Shown piece after piece: positions 35,871 to 46,616 of a stretch of 64,000 nt of DNA. Under the pieces are notes generated by a model, which did not search any database, was not told the DNA's origin, and saw nothing but the letters and a program-made list of their open reading frames with translations. The stretch is from positions 83,645,001 to 83,709,000 of the forward strand of contig NC_134106.1 of assembly GCF_040939455.1 (NCBI RefSeq), read 5' to 3'. This stretch comes from Microcebus murinus. Lineage: Eukaryota > Chordata > Mammalia > Primates > Cheirogaleidae. Position numbers and translations under genes: made by a program. Every line of letters starts with the position of its first letter. Within the stretch, counting starts at the first letter, position 1.

Positions 35871-36412
35871 TGATAATGAAGGAACTCAGGAAATTTCGCC
35901 CCAAAATATGACTCAGTGGTATAAAGAGTATTTTGAATTAAGGGCCGTTAGAAAGCAACAGGACTTGGAGGGGGCCTTCCTTCTTTCTTCATAAAATCAG
36001 ACCCATCAAAAAGAACTATTGACTTCCCTTCTCCTCCCTGTTATCTCATCCATTGCAGGAAAGAAGATCAGGAATGCAACCAGACTTGGCCCACACCATT
36101 TTAAATATAATACCTGCCTCTCCTGTTAACTTAATTTCCAGAGAGAATCATTTACAAGTCAATCTGTTTCCCCCATCCATTCATTCTCCCAAGCACCCAT
36201 TCATCCTCCCTAGTAACCACTTATTGCCACTCAACAGTATTGCCTATATTTCTCATCTTCCCCTCTCCTCCAAAGTGAGGGTATGTAAACTTCTGTACCC
36301 CACTGGGATATTGGGTGATCACTCTGTGATTCTCCCCCTGAGCATGATAAATAAATTCTTCCAGTGGACCTTCGGGGCAAAGGGGAAGTTTCCCCTCACC
36401 TCCACAAGAACA
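35871..36412 (+). repeat. Putative solo LTR, unclassified
   Basis: It starts TGATAATGAAGGAACTCAGG, has cgccccaaaatatgactcag early, and ends ...CCACAAGAACA with an ATAAATAAATTC polyadenylation region at about 36350. No exact target duplication found. Confidence 0.55.
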
Positions 36413-37284
36413 AATTTTTAAAAAGACGCTGTGGTTAAATTGAGCTCACATTGGCCTCTGGGGTTGCCTGACATCTCTTGCCTGAGGCTGGCGGAGGATG
36501 CTGACATGTCCCAGGAAAGAGTGAAGCGCTGCATGCAAAAGTAGAGTCAGCTCGGGGCAGGGTGCCAGGATCCTGCCAGACCTAATCTACAGCCAGAGTG
36601 GAGCATTTGCTGCTGCTGCAAATTCGGCTAGTAATGCCAGCCGAAGGGTTTATCAATCCTTCCATCCGAATTTCCTTATTTAAACAATGTTGAACTTGCC
36701 TCTAGGAATTTCCAAACCTCCTCACTTGTTGAGAAGCCTGTTTTAATTAGAAGATCCTCATCCCGCCATAGCATCCTACAGAGTTTCTCCACCTGAGAGT
36801 ATTTGTAGAGCTGGAATTGTGGCTGTGAATATTTCTTCCCCCACTTGGATGGTTGCCTATGCACCTGCTTAAAAGATTTTTGTATTTTCAGTTTGCAGTA
36901 GAGAGAGAGGTACCTATAAAGAGTGTGTCTCATGCACTGTCCAAATCTCAGCTTTATGTCTTACATATGTTATTGCTTTCTCACTAAACCTAACTTATTT
37001 GAAAGTCTTGTTAACCTCTGTCATTTAATTTTGGGACTGAAAGGGCATAACATTTGGCCATTGGTTCTCAATTAAATGTAATTAAAGTTGGGGATTTGAA
37101 GCAATGAGACTATTCTCTTTCACTTGCTTTTTTGTTTCCTAGATTATATTTAAAGAGAGCAAAATGTTTCTGCTTCCTAGTAAGTTAATTAAAAGTTTCT
37201 GGACAAAATTGGACAGCTTTTCAAAAAGGAATTTGCAGAATTTAGAAATTTTTTCAGCATCTCCATCCTCTTCCCCTCCCCCGA
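36413..37284 (-). other. FHL2: FHL2 large 5' intron, unique sequence
   Basis: No gene or repeat recognised. Confidence 0.4.
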
Positions 37285-37499
37285 CACAGACACACACATG
37301 CACACACACACACACACACACAGACACATGCAGACATGAGTACCCAGAAACACACATATACACACAGGCAGACTCAGACACACGCAGACATGGGTACACA
37401 GACACACATGCATACACACATGCACACACACAGACATGGGCACACACACATGCACACACAGACATACACGCAGACATGGGCACACAAACACACACACGC
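37285..37499 (+). repeat. Degenerate (CA)n tract with higher-order CAGACATGGG units
   Basis: A pure CA core is followed by repeated blocks combining CAGACATGGG or CAGACATGAG with ACACACACATGCA. It is a mixed micro/minisatellite of about 215 bp. Confidence 0.9.
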
Positions 37500-38089
37500 A
37501 GGTTGGTAAATGAAAACTTCCAAGTCAGAGAATCTACTCCTTAAGAATATGTTATCATCAAATATTAGTATTTATTGGCTCCCCCAAAATTCCATTTGAA
37601 AAACATGTCCTTGTGCTGTGTATGAAAGGGTAGGGAGTGAATATCAAACCTGTGTCTCAGCCAGCATTGCAAAAGGGAAAAGTACTAGCCAACAAGGAAA
37701 ACTCTAGCCCCTTCTTTGGATCTCAACACTCCTAGAACTCTTAAATCTAAATTAAATGCAACAGTTTGATTCTGCAAATATTCATTAGTCAAGCTGGGGG
37801 CAGTGTGCAAGTCACTGTGCTAGCTGTCAGGGTCTGACCAAGGTGATGAATAGTCTTCATCACTAAGGTGATGAAGAGCCTTCCCAGGCTCTTGAGAAGG
37901 TGCTGGAACTAAAGGGAGAATTTAAAAGAAAAATAAAAGATAAGTAGAAAGTCCTTTTTCATGTTTGAGGAGAGATCATTTCTCCGTTGTGTAGACATTT
38001 CCAACAGCCTTTGGTCAGATTTGTGTTAATGGTGGTACTGCCCAGCCTGGGTTCAAATCCAGCTCTCCCCCTACTGCCTCTGTGTCTGA

Positions 38090-38150
38090 GTGTGCATGCA
38101 CATGTGTGTGTGTGTATGTGTATACGTGTGTACCTGTGTACGCACATGCA
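38090..38150 (+). repeat. Imperfect (TG)n tract
   Basis: Short interrupted TGTGTG/TATGTG run. Confidence 0.75.
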
Positions 38151-38322
38151 GCACTCACACCAACTGCTATTGTCTCTCTCACCCAGAGCTTCATTTTATT
38201 GTAAATGTAGAATTTAAATTAGTCCCAATTCAGACTCTTTACAAAGAAAGTTTTTTTCTATTTTCTTCTTTCACTTTGGAGAGTCAAGAGACTTTTTATT
38301 TCCTCTTACAAAATGTTGGGTT

Positions 38323-38917
38323 TGTCAACATAAAAGAATCCAAACTCTGTAAAATAATTTAAAGAAGTTTATTCGGAGCTGAATATGTATGATCATGGCC
38401 CAGAGAGCCATGCCCAAGAAGCCTTGAGCAAGTGGTCTCCCTGTGGTTGTGTTACACTTTGGTTTTGTACATTCGAGGGAGAATGGAATTACATGTAAAG
38501 TCATAAATCTATACATGGAAGCTTATATTGGTTTGGCCTGAAAAGGCAGGACATCTTGAAGTGAAGGATTACAGCTTATAGGTGGGTTTAAAGATTCTTC
38601 GATTTGTAATTGATTAAAGGCTTGCAGTGTTTTAAGTTAAGATAAGGAAGTCTGCTAGTCATAGACAAGCCACCAGATATATGTGGAGACTCAAGTGATC
38701 TGTTAAGTAAACTGAGGACCTCCAAGTGCAGTGTAAGCTTTGTCTTGCATGGCCTTAGGCGTGTTAATGAGCTACAAAGGGTATCTCCAAGGAGGCATGT
38801 CTGACCTTCCTTCTCATGGCCAGCAACTTAGCTTTAGGGTATTTCTGGGGTCTCCTTGGCCAAGAAGGAGTCCATTGGGAGTTGGCTGGGGAGCTTACAA
38901 TTTTATTTAAGTTCACA
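38323..38917 (-). mobile_element. Solo LTR of a gammaretrovirus-like ERV (ERV1), copy B
   Basis: This is the reverse complement of the 33686-34319 family, recognisable from ccaaactctgtaaaataatt, aggacatcttgaagtgaagg and the end gttcaca. It is flanked by a 4-bp duplication GGTT (38319-38322 and 38918-38921). It lies 4 kb from copy A in inverted orientation, and different target duplications show independent insertions. Confidence 0.86.
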
Positions 38918-38921
38918 GGTT

Positions 38922-39456
38922 TTAGAAATGTCCCAAAGAGACAAAGAGTAGTGAGGCAGCCCTTATCCCTAAGTCATTACCCCTCACTCACAAAACACAT
39001 TGTGCACATTTTCCAGTATGATGAATTCTCACTTTCCATATCCATGTCATTCACATCCTTCCCCACCTGCAATGTTCCCAGCCTTTGATAATTCCTCCTT
39101 TCCTCCAGGCTCTATGACTCCTTTTATGTAAACTTTATCCCAAGTATTTCATTCTTTTGCTCTCAATTCCTATGACATTCATTTATGCCATTCAAACCAT
39201 ACTGTCCACTGCGTATGCCCTTAGGATTGCTCTTTGAGTATTCAAGTCTAATGCCACTAGATTGCAAAGTCCTTGAAGAAAGAGAGCCCTTATCTTTAAC
39301 TTGGTTGCACCTTCTGCAGAGGATAACATGGTTTTAAGCCTCAGTTTCTTTATCCGAAAATAGGTATAATAATACCTATCTGTAGGACTATCTCAAATGA
39401 ACTAATACATAGTTCTTGGATATAGTGACCATTCAATAAATTTGAGCTTTTTCTTT
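38922..39456 (-). other. FHL2: FHL2 large 5' intron, unique sequence
   Basis: No gene or clear repeat seen. Confidence 0.4.
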
Positions 39457-39556
39457 TTCTTTTTTTTTTTTTTTTTTGAGACAGGGTCTCAGTATATTGC
39501 CCAGGCTGGTCTGGAATTTTTGGTCTCACTGAATCCTCCTGCCACACCCTCCTGAT
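39457..39556 (-). repeat. Truncated Alu fragment
   Basis: A poly(T) run leads into gagacagggtctcagtatat tgcccaggctgg, the reverse complement of an Alu 3' end. It is cut off after about 80 bp. Confidence 0.75.
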
Positions 39557-39569
39557 TTAGGTATTGTTT

Positions 39570-40080
39570 TTAAGAGGCTAATCATTCTGGTTGGTTATTT
39601 GCCATTTTTATAATTGGTGGTAACACTTAGAATGTTTTATATTTGCGTGGAATTTTGTAATTCCAAGACTTTCATGATTAGTCTCAGTGTAGAAAATTTA
39701 GTAAGCTATTTAAAATGCAGACAAAACTGTAAAACGACTACTAATCTTATCCCTCAGAAACAATAATTGTATATATTTTGATATGTTTTTTTACTTAAAA
39801 TAATTATCATGAGTATTGTTCTATATTCTGACTTTTAAAAATGAAAAAAAAAATCTATGGTAACTTTATCATTGATGGCTGTGTACATTCCATACCATGG
39901 CTACGCCATAATTTATTTAACTATACTCAACTTTTGAATAATTGCACTGTTGGTCAGTTTTAGTTGTTACATACTGTTATGTATACGTAATGTTGTCATA
40001 TAACTTTTTGTACCTTCATCTTATCCATTTTATCTTCCTGCAAAGGATATGACTTGGAGTAGAATAATCAGCATCACGTC
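39570..40080 (-). repeat. Old LINE fragment (tentative)
   Basis: AT-rich text such as 'tgtacattccataccatggc', 'taatttatttaactatactc' and aataattgcactgttggtca reads like an antisense L1M 3' region. Weakly supported. Confidence 0.4.
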
Positions 40081-40089
40081 ATCTTCTAT

Positions 40090-41635
40090 TTTGTGTTCAT
40101 ATTAAACCACAAACTGACATTTAATCTGGATTTATCTGCTGAGAACTGAGGCCAGGCAGAAAGCGCTATGGTGGCTTTTACTTAACATGAAAATAGTTGG
40201 TCCCTGCATCTGCTCCAAACACTTACTTCTTAAAGACCAAAATGAAAGTCTTTCACTTTCCCCTCGATATGTAATTATATGCTCCTGCATAATGAAACAC
40301 ATGGAGTGAATTTTATGTGTTGTTGGCTTCATATGGTTTACTTCAGTTTAATTTTTCAGCATGACTTTTTAACTGTAACAAAAGTCCTGGGTCAAAATGA
40401 ATTTGAATTCCTCCTCTCTCTAGCTAAAACTTATCTTTTAAATTCAAATGAAGCCCCAGATTGTAAAATCTGCCGCAAACTTAAAATTGATTTTATTTTT
40501 TTTAGTCTACACTTTAAAAAATTATATTTGTGACATACATCTGTTACATGTCAAATCACTCAAAACGTATGGTCGTTTCTTTCTATTTTTCTCCATATTT
40601 CAGTATATTGGAGACTAAGTGATAAATGCCGACAGATCAATGGTTATGAAGAAAACAATCAGTAGAACGAATTTTAGGGGGGTTCATGAAGACTAAGGTG
40701 CAGGATAACTGAGTTCTTCGTGGTTCAAAGGGAACAATAATAGTGTAGGAATCACCACATCATGCTCTGACTGATGTTATATTGCTATATTCTAATAAAA
40801 TGTCTTATCTAAATCTCCGTTTATGCTTTTGTACTCCCCAGTTATCCAACTGCTATGAATATTTGAATATACTAACCGAAAGGGGTCATAATGTCATATA
40901 GAGATCACCAATTTTCAAAGAATTAGATTTCGAATAGACAGTAAAAGATATTGACCATAAATTGAACAAAAGGCAGATTACCAAATAACTTGGTTTTTAT
41001 ATCCTTTAATTATAATTTACTGTTCCCCCTACACTGTAATGTTTTTGGATTCATCTTAAAATATATCAATTTGTACAACATAGTGGGATTTTTTTTCTCC
41101 TTTAAAACTGTTCTTAAATTGCTGTTTGGTCTTTCAATCAAAGACATCTTAGAATCAATACATGGTTAAGAGAAACAATAAAATGCTAAGAGTCGTTATC
41201 TTTGGGTAGTAGGACAACACATTTTTTCATTTTCTTCTCTCTTCTAGTATTTTCTATGGTGAACATACATTATTTGTCTTATAAGAAAAAAACAAATGAA
41301 AATATAAACACTATCAATATTACTTCTTTGGTGGGGAGAAGATGACTTAAAATCAATCTCTCTGATTTATTAATAAATACATTTATGTATTTATTTCATA
41401 TATTATAAATATGAAATATTTGAAAGATCAGTGCAGGTCCTTGTGCTTCGGGTTGTGGGATTACAGAGAAAAGCATGACTCTACCTGGCCTCAGGGATCT
41501 GAAATTGACAGAGAACTCTGGCAGCACTAAAAGCAATGGTGAAATCTAAGAGTGTGAAATGTGCTGAGAGACAGGCAGGATGGTGAGTGAGCAGTCAGGG
41601 GACCCCTGTGTGGGAAAATATGCAACTTTCCATGG
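40090..41635 (-). other. FHL2: AT-rich intronic block without recognised repeats
   Basis: About 1.5 kb without an identifiable repeat, exon or CpG cluster. Low repeat content next to repeat-dense flanks makes it a reasonable place to check conservation. Confidence 0.35.
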
Positions 41636-41639
41636 AAGT

Positions 41640-41905
41640 TATACATTAAGATGGTTTTTTGATATTAGAAAAAGCCTCCAAAATGTAATCATTTGAGTGG
41701 ATTAGTCAGCTATTCCACTTTTGTGCTAAAAATTTTTGTATGGTGGGACGGATCTCAAAATGTAACAGTAGACTTTACTACAGCATGTCTGGGATACTCC
41801 AAATAGCCTGAGTTGCTCATTACACATTCTATACATGTAACAAACACATGTACCCCATAAACATGCAAAATATTGTGTATCAATAAAAGAAAAAAAAGTC
41901 TAGCA
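41640..41905 (+). repeat. L1 LINE 3' end
   Basis: The terminal part 'ttacacattctatacatgta' then acaaacacatgtaccccata, followed by an A-rich end, matches the usual L1 3' terminus. The upstream part is more diverged. Confidence 0.55.
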
Positions 41906-42763
41906 ATAAAACAAAATTCAAAGAGTATTCCTCAAGAAACAAATAAAACATTGACAAACTTGCATACAGCAAATAAAAGATAAAATAGCATTAGCTTGTA
42001 ACAACAGGTGTTAATATTATCTTTGGACCTCACAATTATTTTTTTAAAAAACTGGCTGGACAACTTTCCTTTTTCTTTTTAGATTAGACTTGATAAAGTG
42101 ACTTGCATGGAATCTGTCTAGAGGATGTTTATGTACATATGATATCTGTATATAATGCCACATTATATATGTGGCATTCCATCAATATTGAGATCATCAC
42201 ACACTTGGCCAGAGTGTAACTCAGGACTGTGCGTCTCGGCGAATGCCCTGCTCTGAAAATTAGTAAAATGTTCATGCATTTCCTTTTCAAAGCACGCCAC
42301 AGCTCTCTGAAACAAGTCATCTTGTATAAACATACTTTCCCAGAGTAATCAGACTCATCAGTAATTTGCCTTTTCACCCCAGGCCATCCGGAAATTCTGT
42401 CACGGAGGAAAAGTTCAAGTGCACTGTGGTTTTTCCCCTTTCCAGTGTTTATTTTATAATTTTTCTTTTCTTCTTTTTCTTTCCCCTTTAAATAACAGTT
42501 TTCCGGTGTTCACAACTGCTTCCCACTGAGAGAGGGCGAGGTGAACAAGGGTTCTCTCTGTTCAAGCAGGTCTGGGGAGGGCAGGTTTGTTCTTTGGGCT
42601 TTGCTGGGGGGAGAGCCTCTGCTGGGGGCGGCAAGTTCACACGGGGGTGACTTCCCTCCCAGGGCAGGACGTTCCCCTCTGCACGGAGCACAAGCCTGGC
42701 TGCAGGCACAGGCTGGGAAGGATGGCGAGGGAGACAGAAGGGACAGGAAACCGCAGCCCTTAC

Positions 42764-42890
42764 CTGCGGCGTCAGGGCTCTGTCTTCTGCCCTCCAGCCC
42801 GACCAGCAGGGACAGCGGCGGCGCAGGCAGGCTGCCTGGTTGGATGGCCCCAGCCGAGCGTGCAGCCGCCGGCCAGCTGCGCTGCTCTCG
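42764..42890 (-). other. FHL2: Proposed FHL2 distal noncoding first exon
   Basis: The minus strand reads CCCTGACGCCGCAG followed by GTAAGGGCTG, a near-ideal splice donor. The start is placed about 25-30 bp downstream of the TATA-like TTATTTATAG at 42925-42916, giving an untranslated exon of roughly 125 nt. No ATG occurs between that TATA box and the donor. The donor is seen directly; the start position is estimated. Confidence 0.68.
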
Positions 42891-42915
42891 CCAGCTCTCG
42901 CCAGCGCCAGCCGGG

Positions 42916-42925
42916 CTATAAATAA
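42916..42925 (-). promoter_or_regulatory. FHL2: Overlapping TATA box and MEF2 site
   Basis: The plus strand reads CTATAAATAA, an exact match to the MEF2 consensus YTA(W)4TAR. On the minus strand TTATTTATAG offers a TATA-like element at the right distance from the GC-rich exon. The same bases could serve TBP or MEF2. Confidence 0.7.
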
Positions 42926-42955
42926 GGCATGCCCAGAGCACCAGCCAGGCCCCCG

Positions 42956-42962
42956 AGATAAG
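42956..42962 (+). promoter_or_regulatory. FHL2: GATA factor motif (AGATAAG)
   Basis: Exact WGATAR match about 30 bp upstream of the TATA/MEF2 site in FHL2 orientation. Single short motifs are common; its value lies in the cluster. Confidence 0.5.
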
Positions 42963-42985
42963 AACCCAACCCTGGCTCCCGCAAG

Positions 42986-42995
42986 CCTTTTAAGG
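42986..42995. promoter_or_regulatory. FHL2: Perfect CArG box (SRF site) at distal FHL2 promoter
   Basis: CCTTTTAAGG is an exact CC(A/T)6GG match, 60-70 bp upstream of the TATA/MEF2 element. Together with the proximal promoter's CArG box it gives both FHL2 start regions a consensus SRF site. Confidence 0.75.
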
Positions 42996-43088
42996 TCTCC
43001 AAATTAAAGGAGCCTTAGCTCCCAGATGGGAAGGGGCTGCCCTGTCCCCATTTGTCCTGCCTGCTTCAAGGACACCCCAGGCCTCACA

Positions 43089-43114
43089 CATTCCTGCAAT
43101 CCAAATAGCAGCTG
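43089..43114 (+). promoter_or_regulatory. FHL2: M-CAT (TEAD) motif and E-box pair
   Basis: CATTCCT at 43089-43095 matches the M-CAT core, and CAGCTG at 43109-43114 is an E-box. They extend the muscle-type cluster 165-200 bp upstream of the distal TATA element. Confidence 0.45.
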
Positions 43115-43330
43115 GAGCACGGAGGCCACAGGGAGGGGCCTCACTTTGTCAAACGAGAGGCAGAGCCCCCAGAGGGCTGCCTGGTGGCCCCACTGCTGCT
43201 CCAGAGTGGCAGCCTGGAGGCTCAGGAGTGCCAAGACACTTGCCCCAGGCCACACAGCGCCTCTGTGGGCTGGGAGAGGAACGTTTTGCCATGTGGATTT
43301 CCAGAGCTGCCTCTTGGAAAGCGCTCGCTG

Positions 43331-43680
43331 ACCTTCTCTCCTGGCTTAGGAGGGCATTTGCTTGGGTGGAAGGATTCTAGAGAGGACCAAAGGATCAGCA
43401 AAATAAACGCTAGGCATGCGTGGCGCCATGGCGTGGAATGCCTTTCCAGAAGGTCCTCTCCTTTCCCCCTCTTCCCGGCTCATGCATGATCATAAGGGGT
43501 TTTTGAGTGGCAAATCACTGTCTCTATACAATTAAAGCAACGAAATCTTACCCAAACCTCTCTTTAAACTATATGCCGGAAGAGGACAGAGGAAACCAAC
43601 TTGGGGGAGCAATAGCTCCCGATTTGTCCTCAAGTTTTTTGTTTGTGAGTGTGTGAGAAGACATCTTACCCGGCTAGGGC
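43331..43680. other. Upstream flank of FHL2, unique sequence
   Basis: Intergenic sequence upstream of the distal promoter. No gene recognised. Confidence 0.4.
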
Positions 43681-43700
43681 GGGGGGGGGGGGGGGGGGGG
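43681..43700 (+). repeat. Poly(G)20 homopolymer
   Basis: Twenty consecutive G residues, uninterrupted, flanked by GGCTAGGGC and CAGGTAACAGG. Confidence 0.95.
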
Positions 43701-43844
43701 CAGGTAACAGGACTGTTAGACAACAGTTGTCTGAGTTGTCTGGGTCAGCACAGCAATTACAGGCCTGGAGATTTATCCCAAGGAAAGAATCATGGATATG
43801 GGCAGAGACAGAGCTACAAGGACACTTTTCGCAGCTCCCCCTTT

Positions 43845-44235
43845 TTTTATTTATTAGAAAAAGTTGGAAACAACCTAATTGGCTATTAATAATAAGAGGG
43901 GCCTGGTTAAATCAGGAATAGCATATCAAAAAGCAAAGCACCCTGCAACCTTTAGAAATGTCATAGGAGAATATTTAATGACAGAAGAAGAATATGTATG
44001 ATATACAGGTGATAAAAAAAGTCACTTATGGAAAAATGGAATAGGTATAATATGAAGTTACTATACACAGACATCTCCCCCCATACCCTGAAAAGAAAGG
44101 ATCCCCCAAATGTGGACAGTGGTGATGGCTGGAGGATGGAATATGGCTGATTTTATTTTCTTCTTTGGCTGACATTTTGCAATCTCTAAATTGTTTACAA
44201 TAATCTATATTACTTTTATGAGAAAATTACTTCGT
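43845..44235 (+). repeat. Old L1M LINE 3' region
   Basis: The phrases ggaaacaacctaattggcta, 'ggttaaatcaggaatagcat', acatttagaaatg-like text and 'tttgcaatctctaaattgtt' follow the usual L1M 3' order. Confidence 0.6.
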
Positions 44236-44445
44236 TTAAAATCTAAGTTTCTGAGAAACAGAAGACAGCTTTCTGTGCTTCTGCATTAATGAATCTGAAT
44301 TTATTTTAGGGTCATAGAGTTCCTTGGGGTCTCCCCAGTCTCTGTAGAGACCCAGGTAAGACCTGGAAGCTTTGGTCCATGCCACTTCCAATAATATGAA
44401 CCCCCAAGTGCTCCTGTCAAGGCAAAGGTAAGCCATGAAGAAAGA

Positions 44446-44448
44446 GAC

Positions 44449-44520
<72 letters not shown>

Positions 44521-44523
44521 AAA
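44446..44523 (+). repeat. (GAAA)n microsatellite
   Basis: About 19 tandem GAAA units, followed by degenerate GAGAAAGAATTAAGAGAAAG. It causes artefactual Phe/Leu/Ser open frames on the minus strand. Confidence 0.97.
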
Positions 44524-44529
44524 ATTAAG

Positions 44530-45445
44530 AGAGAAAGAATTAAGAGAAAGAAGAAAATAAGAAACTTTACATAATATGTATAATCGTAACTCATGGTTAT
44601 TTTTATCACCCCAGGTCACTTCTATCTGACCTAACACATCCCAGCTTATGCTCTGACCAAGACAAACAAAAGCACTTATGTGCCTTTCATGTAGAGGATA
44701 TGTATGTTCTGATGACAAATTCATTTTTTCAAATTGTTTTCGACTTCAGTAATGACCTCCAAACCTGACTGCATGATACAGAACTCATTTTCATTGATAT
44801 GCATAATGGAAACAGGGGACCCTCCTCCCCAATCTGACTCCTGAGGTTCATGGCACAGAGAGCCCTAAATCCTTTAGTTGTCTCTCTTCTGCATACAGAA
44901 ACCAGAAAGGGGTTGCTGCCTTTGCTAAGGCATAGAATGGTATAGTTTCAAAGCCTTTTTGTTGGGTCCTGTTATTAAATGTAAGCAGGGGCTCTGTAAC
45001 AGACACAACCCAGGGGCAGAGCCTGGAGGCTGAGGCTGCCACCCTCTGGACTGTTCTTTTTCATTTTCATTGCCAAAGCCCTCGTGGACTGTCCTAGGGT
45101 TTCTCTGGTGTCAACTCTGACTGCCTACCTCAGATTGCAGGCAGCTGACTCCTGGAATGTGTTCTACAGCTGTCCGGCTTGGAGGGGGGACTTCCAGCCT
45201 TAGGTCAACCCCTGGGTGGGGTGAAGTTTCCTGAAAGAAGGAAGAGATCAGGGACAGCCTGTGGGAGGACTTCTTTTAAAGGAAACAGGGCTGAGGGCAA
45301 GGAGCTGGGGTGCCCACAGAAGTAGGGACTTTCTGAAAGGGCTCACCAGTTTGTGGGGCTCTTCCTTGATCTCTGGGAATAGCCCCCTAACGTGAAGGAC
45401 AGGAAAAATAACTTTCTGTCTACCCTCCATCAGTGCTTAGCTGGG
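44530..45445. other. Intergenic, unique sequence
   Basis: No gene or clear repeat recognised. Confidence 0.4.
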
Positions 45446-45449
45446 ATGT

Positions 45450-45985
45450 GCTGAAACAAAAGACAGATTAACAAGAGAAAAATAAACAGAAGTTTAATAG
45501 TATGGATACCCACTGTTGGATTAACTTACTTTTGGCTGAAAAAGAAAAAGAATAATAACATTTAAAAAGAAAAAGGAATTATTTAAAAACAATAGTATGG
45601 ATATCTTTTGTATACGTGGAAGTTATTCCACAGTGATGAGCAAATTTCTAGAGTAGATCTTAAAGAAAGAGTCAAAACTTTGGGCTTAAATACCATCATT
45701 TTCTGAAGCAAAGAAAGAATGGTGTAGGGAAAACTTTGTTTGGGGGAGATACTCAGGAAAAGCACAAACCACGAGCATATAAGACTGGTTATGCAGATTT
45801 AAGTTCATGCCTTCTCTACTGATAAGTCTCTAAGGAGTTAGTCATCCTTTTCTTCCTGGGAGAGAGAGAGAGAGACGCCCTCACAGATGGAAAGTTCCTT
45901 TCTAGATGTAAATTCCTCTTACAAATGTTATTTTTTAATCATAATTTTGGACAGCATATTCTCATCTTCAACAGTAGCATCTGCG
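45450..45985. other. Unclassified AT-rich sequence, possibly ERV-derived
   Basis: Text such as gacagattaacaagagaaaa ataaacagaag precedes the LTR at 45990 and may be old retroviral or LTR material. I cannot assign it. Confidence 0.3.
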
Positions 45986-45989
45986 GGAC

Positions 45990-46616
45990 TGAGAAAACAA
46001 TACCCCTAAGCCTGGCACTTTGACATGCTGAGTACTCCGAAGGCCTCGGAAGCAAGTCTCTGCGACTTTCTCCTGTCTCTGGCCCCTCTTTCTCCCTCCA
46101 AGCATTGATAGAAACCAGAATTCCTTCTCAGCAAGGCAGGTTATAGAAACTAGAACTCCTGTCCCCCGAAGGTAGTTCTAGAACCTAACCTTCCCCTGCC
46201 TTTCTGTGCACGAGCTGGCTATAAAGAAATTCTCTGACCTGTCTTGTCTGAAAGTGGATCATCCAAACTCATTCCAGAGGGCCCTGCCCTGTACCGGGAG
46301 GAAGGAATGCCACCCAGAGGCCACGAAAGATCCAAGCAGACAGGCCTTGCTGGGTTTCCCCACTCTGTCTATCAGCATTAGATCATTCCCTTTTCATCAC
46401 ATTTCTACACGGCCATCCCTTCTTCATCAAATCTAAGTGTCAAAAGGGACGGCTTTCTCTTGCATCTTTGGTCTTCATTTCTGAAGGCTCCATGTCGTGT
46501 AAAACTTTGATGAAATGAGTGTGTTCTGTTTTTGTCTTGTTAACCTGTCTTTTGTTATAGGACTGTCAGCTGTGACCCTCATGATGGGGAGGAAAGGGTG
46601 ACACCTTTCTGCCCCA
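45990..46616 (+). repeat. ERVL-class LTR (MER21-like), copy B
   Basis: It begins TGAGAAAACAATACCCCTAA and ends ACACCTTTCTGCCCCA, collinear over its length with 34535-35222. No matching 5-bp target duplication is visible, as expected of an old insertion. Confidence 0.68.

Larger units (their letters stand above)
42500..43330 (-). promoter_or_regulatory. FHL2: Distal FHL2 promoter region
   Basis: This is a GC-rich island in AT-rich surroundings, with a minus-strand splice donor at 42763-42759 and a cluster of muscle-type motifs upstream of it. FHL2 is the only minus-strand gene downstream in the window. Position and orientation match a distal alternative promoter, followed by an intron of about 42 kb. 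Its motif content suggests the heart and muscle promoter; this is inference. Confidence 0.72.

Noticed and set aside
37285..37499. CRISPR-like regularly spaced repeats
   Set aside because: Spacers are themselves CA repeats and the host is a mammal. It is simple-sequence DNA.
37139..37544. Cysteine/valine-rich and histidine/threonine-rich frames
   Set aside because: Artefacts of the CA-rich tract.
44236..44724. 162-codon frame with a Phe/Leu/Ser tract
   Set aside because: It reads through the (GAAA)n microsatellite. No recognised protein similarity.
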